DNA of 34,848 bases from an uncultured Chthonomonas sp. (lineage in GTDB: Bacteria > Armatimonadota > Chthonomonadetes > Chthonomonadales > Chthonomonadaceae). The notes under the pieces are model-generated. The model had not been told where the DNA came from and made no database searches. It worked only from the letters and a program-made list of their open reading frames with translations. Made by a program: the position numbers and the translations under genes. The stretch is from contig CAIONQ010000070.1 in the NCBI GenBank assembly GCA_903859705.1, positions 1 through 34,848 of the forward strand, read 5' to 3'. Every line of letters starts with the position of its first letter. Position 1 is the stretch's first letter. Positions 34,471 to 34,848 of the stretch are shown one piece after another.

Positions 34471-34848
34471 TCAAGCCCGTTTTGAGATGGCGACGAATAA
34501 CGGCAGTACCGACTCCTGAGCGTACCAAACATGGATCTTAAGGACTCCCGACAACTGTGCATATTTAGATGTGTTCGCCCTGAAAATCTTCCTTTTACCC
34601 GGTTGACACTTCTCTGGGTGTTATGTATAATTGCTGAGACGCTGTTCTGTAGTACTTAATAGCTCACCAACCAATGCTTGCCTTGTAGTAATACCGGTTG
34701 CCTCCGCGTTAGCGGTGTTGTGTGCCAACCGGCCAGCGGATAACGTACAGATGGCGTTTCCGCACCCTTGATGATATATAACTTGGTACCCGGCAGCTTG
34801 TTCTTGACCGTGTACCGCGATTTACCCGTTCTGCTTTTCTTACAACCT
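34471..34848. other. Right-edge region without an intact gene
   Basis: Minus-strand sequence from 34471 to about 34560 (for example LKIHVWYAQESVLPLF in one frame) may be a further degraded part of the transposase, but the match is weak. 34603-34631 holds a consensus promoter. Downstream, CCGGTTG (34694-34700) pairs with CAACCGG (34726-34732) around an inner CCGC-GTTA-GCGG hairpin. On the minus strand, a frame of 64 codons without a stop enters from the window edge and ends at 34656-34658 (TAA). It contains TKLYIIKGAE and VRYPLAGWH, is not recognised, and may be chance or the 3' end of a gene outside the window. Confidence 0.4.
34603..34631 (+). promoter_or_regulatory. Consensus sigma-70 promoter
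   Basis: TTGACA at 34603-34608 and TATAAT at 34626-34631 are both perfect consensus hexamers with the optimal 17-bp spacer. Transcription would start near 34638 and run off the right edge. No open frame of note follows on the plus strand within the window, so the product could be a stable RNA, an rRNA/tRNA leader, or a gene beyond 34848. Confidence 0.6.

Overview
The window reads as a chromosomal segment of a free-living Gram-negative-type bacterium with a large secretome. The DUF1501 protein next to a protein carrying planctomycete-type cytochrome c, DUF1549 and DUF1553 domains is typical of Planctomycetota and Verrucomicrobiota and also occurs in Armatimonadota. The mixture with a PmoA-like protein, a DUF1054 protein, beta-helix proteins and many glycosidases makes Armatimonadota or a Planctomycetota relative the best guess, but no marker here fixes the phylum. 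The standard genetic code is used: TGA ends several genes.

Layout. 1-519 is non-coding and holds several copies of a short GC-rich hairpin repeat inside a duplicated ~94-bp unit. 520-8297 (minus) has a small membrane-anchored unknown, the DUF1501 / cytochrome-DUF1549-DUF1553 pair, a secreted alpha/beta hydrolase and a PhyH-type dioxygenase. 8624-9811 (plus) is a secreted choice-of-anchor-E-like protein gene broken by one in-frame TGA and followed by a strong terminator. 9897-12267 (minus) is a two-component system. Divergent from it, at 12595-13710 (plus), lies a secreted Gly/Pro-rich protein with Spy/CpxP-like helical segments. The sensor kinase carries a Gly/Pro-rich extracytoplasmic insert of similar composition, and the shared intergenic region holds a direct repeat with 11-bp pitch. 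13790-16540 (minus) encodes a large secreted right-handed beta-helix protein and 16842-17612 (plus) an unrecognised acidic exported protein.

17708-25137 (minus) groups peptidases and envelope enzymes: a bleomycin-hydrolase/PepC-type cysteine peptidase, a membrane-anchored lytic transglycosylase fused to an M15/DUF5715-like domain, a two-domain M16 peptidase overlapping it by four bases, and mnmE. 25291-33984 (plus) is a closely spaced six-gene run: PmoA/DUF6807-like, DUF1054, DinB-like, MGH1-like (alpha/alpha)6 glycosidase, FGGY sugar kinase, and a GH2 enzyme with a C-terminal ricin-type lectin domain. The last three plausibly hydrolyse a glycoside and phosphorylate the released sugar or sugar acid.

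33985-34848 has no intact gene. It holds a decayed ISAs1-family transposase on the minus strand, readable only across frames and stops, and a consensus sigma-70 promoter (TTGACA, 17 bp, TATAAT) near the right edge pointing to sequence outside or at the edge of the window. No tRNA, rRNA or CRISPR array was recognised.
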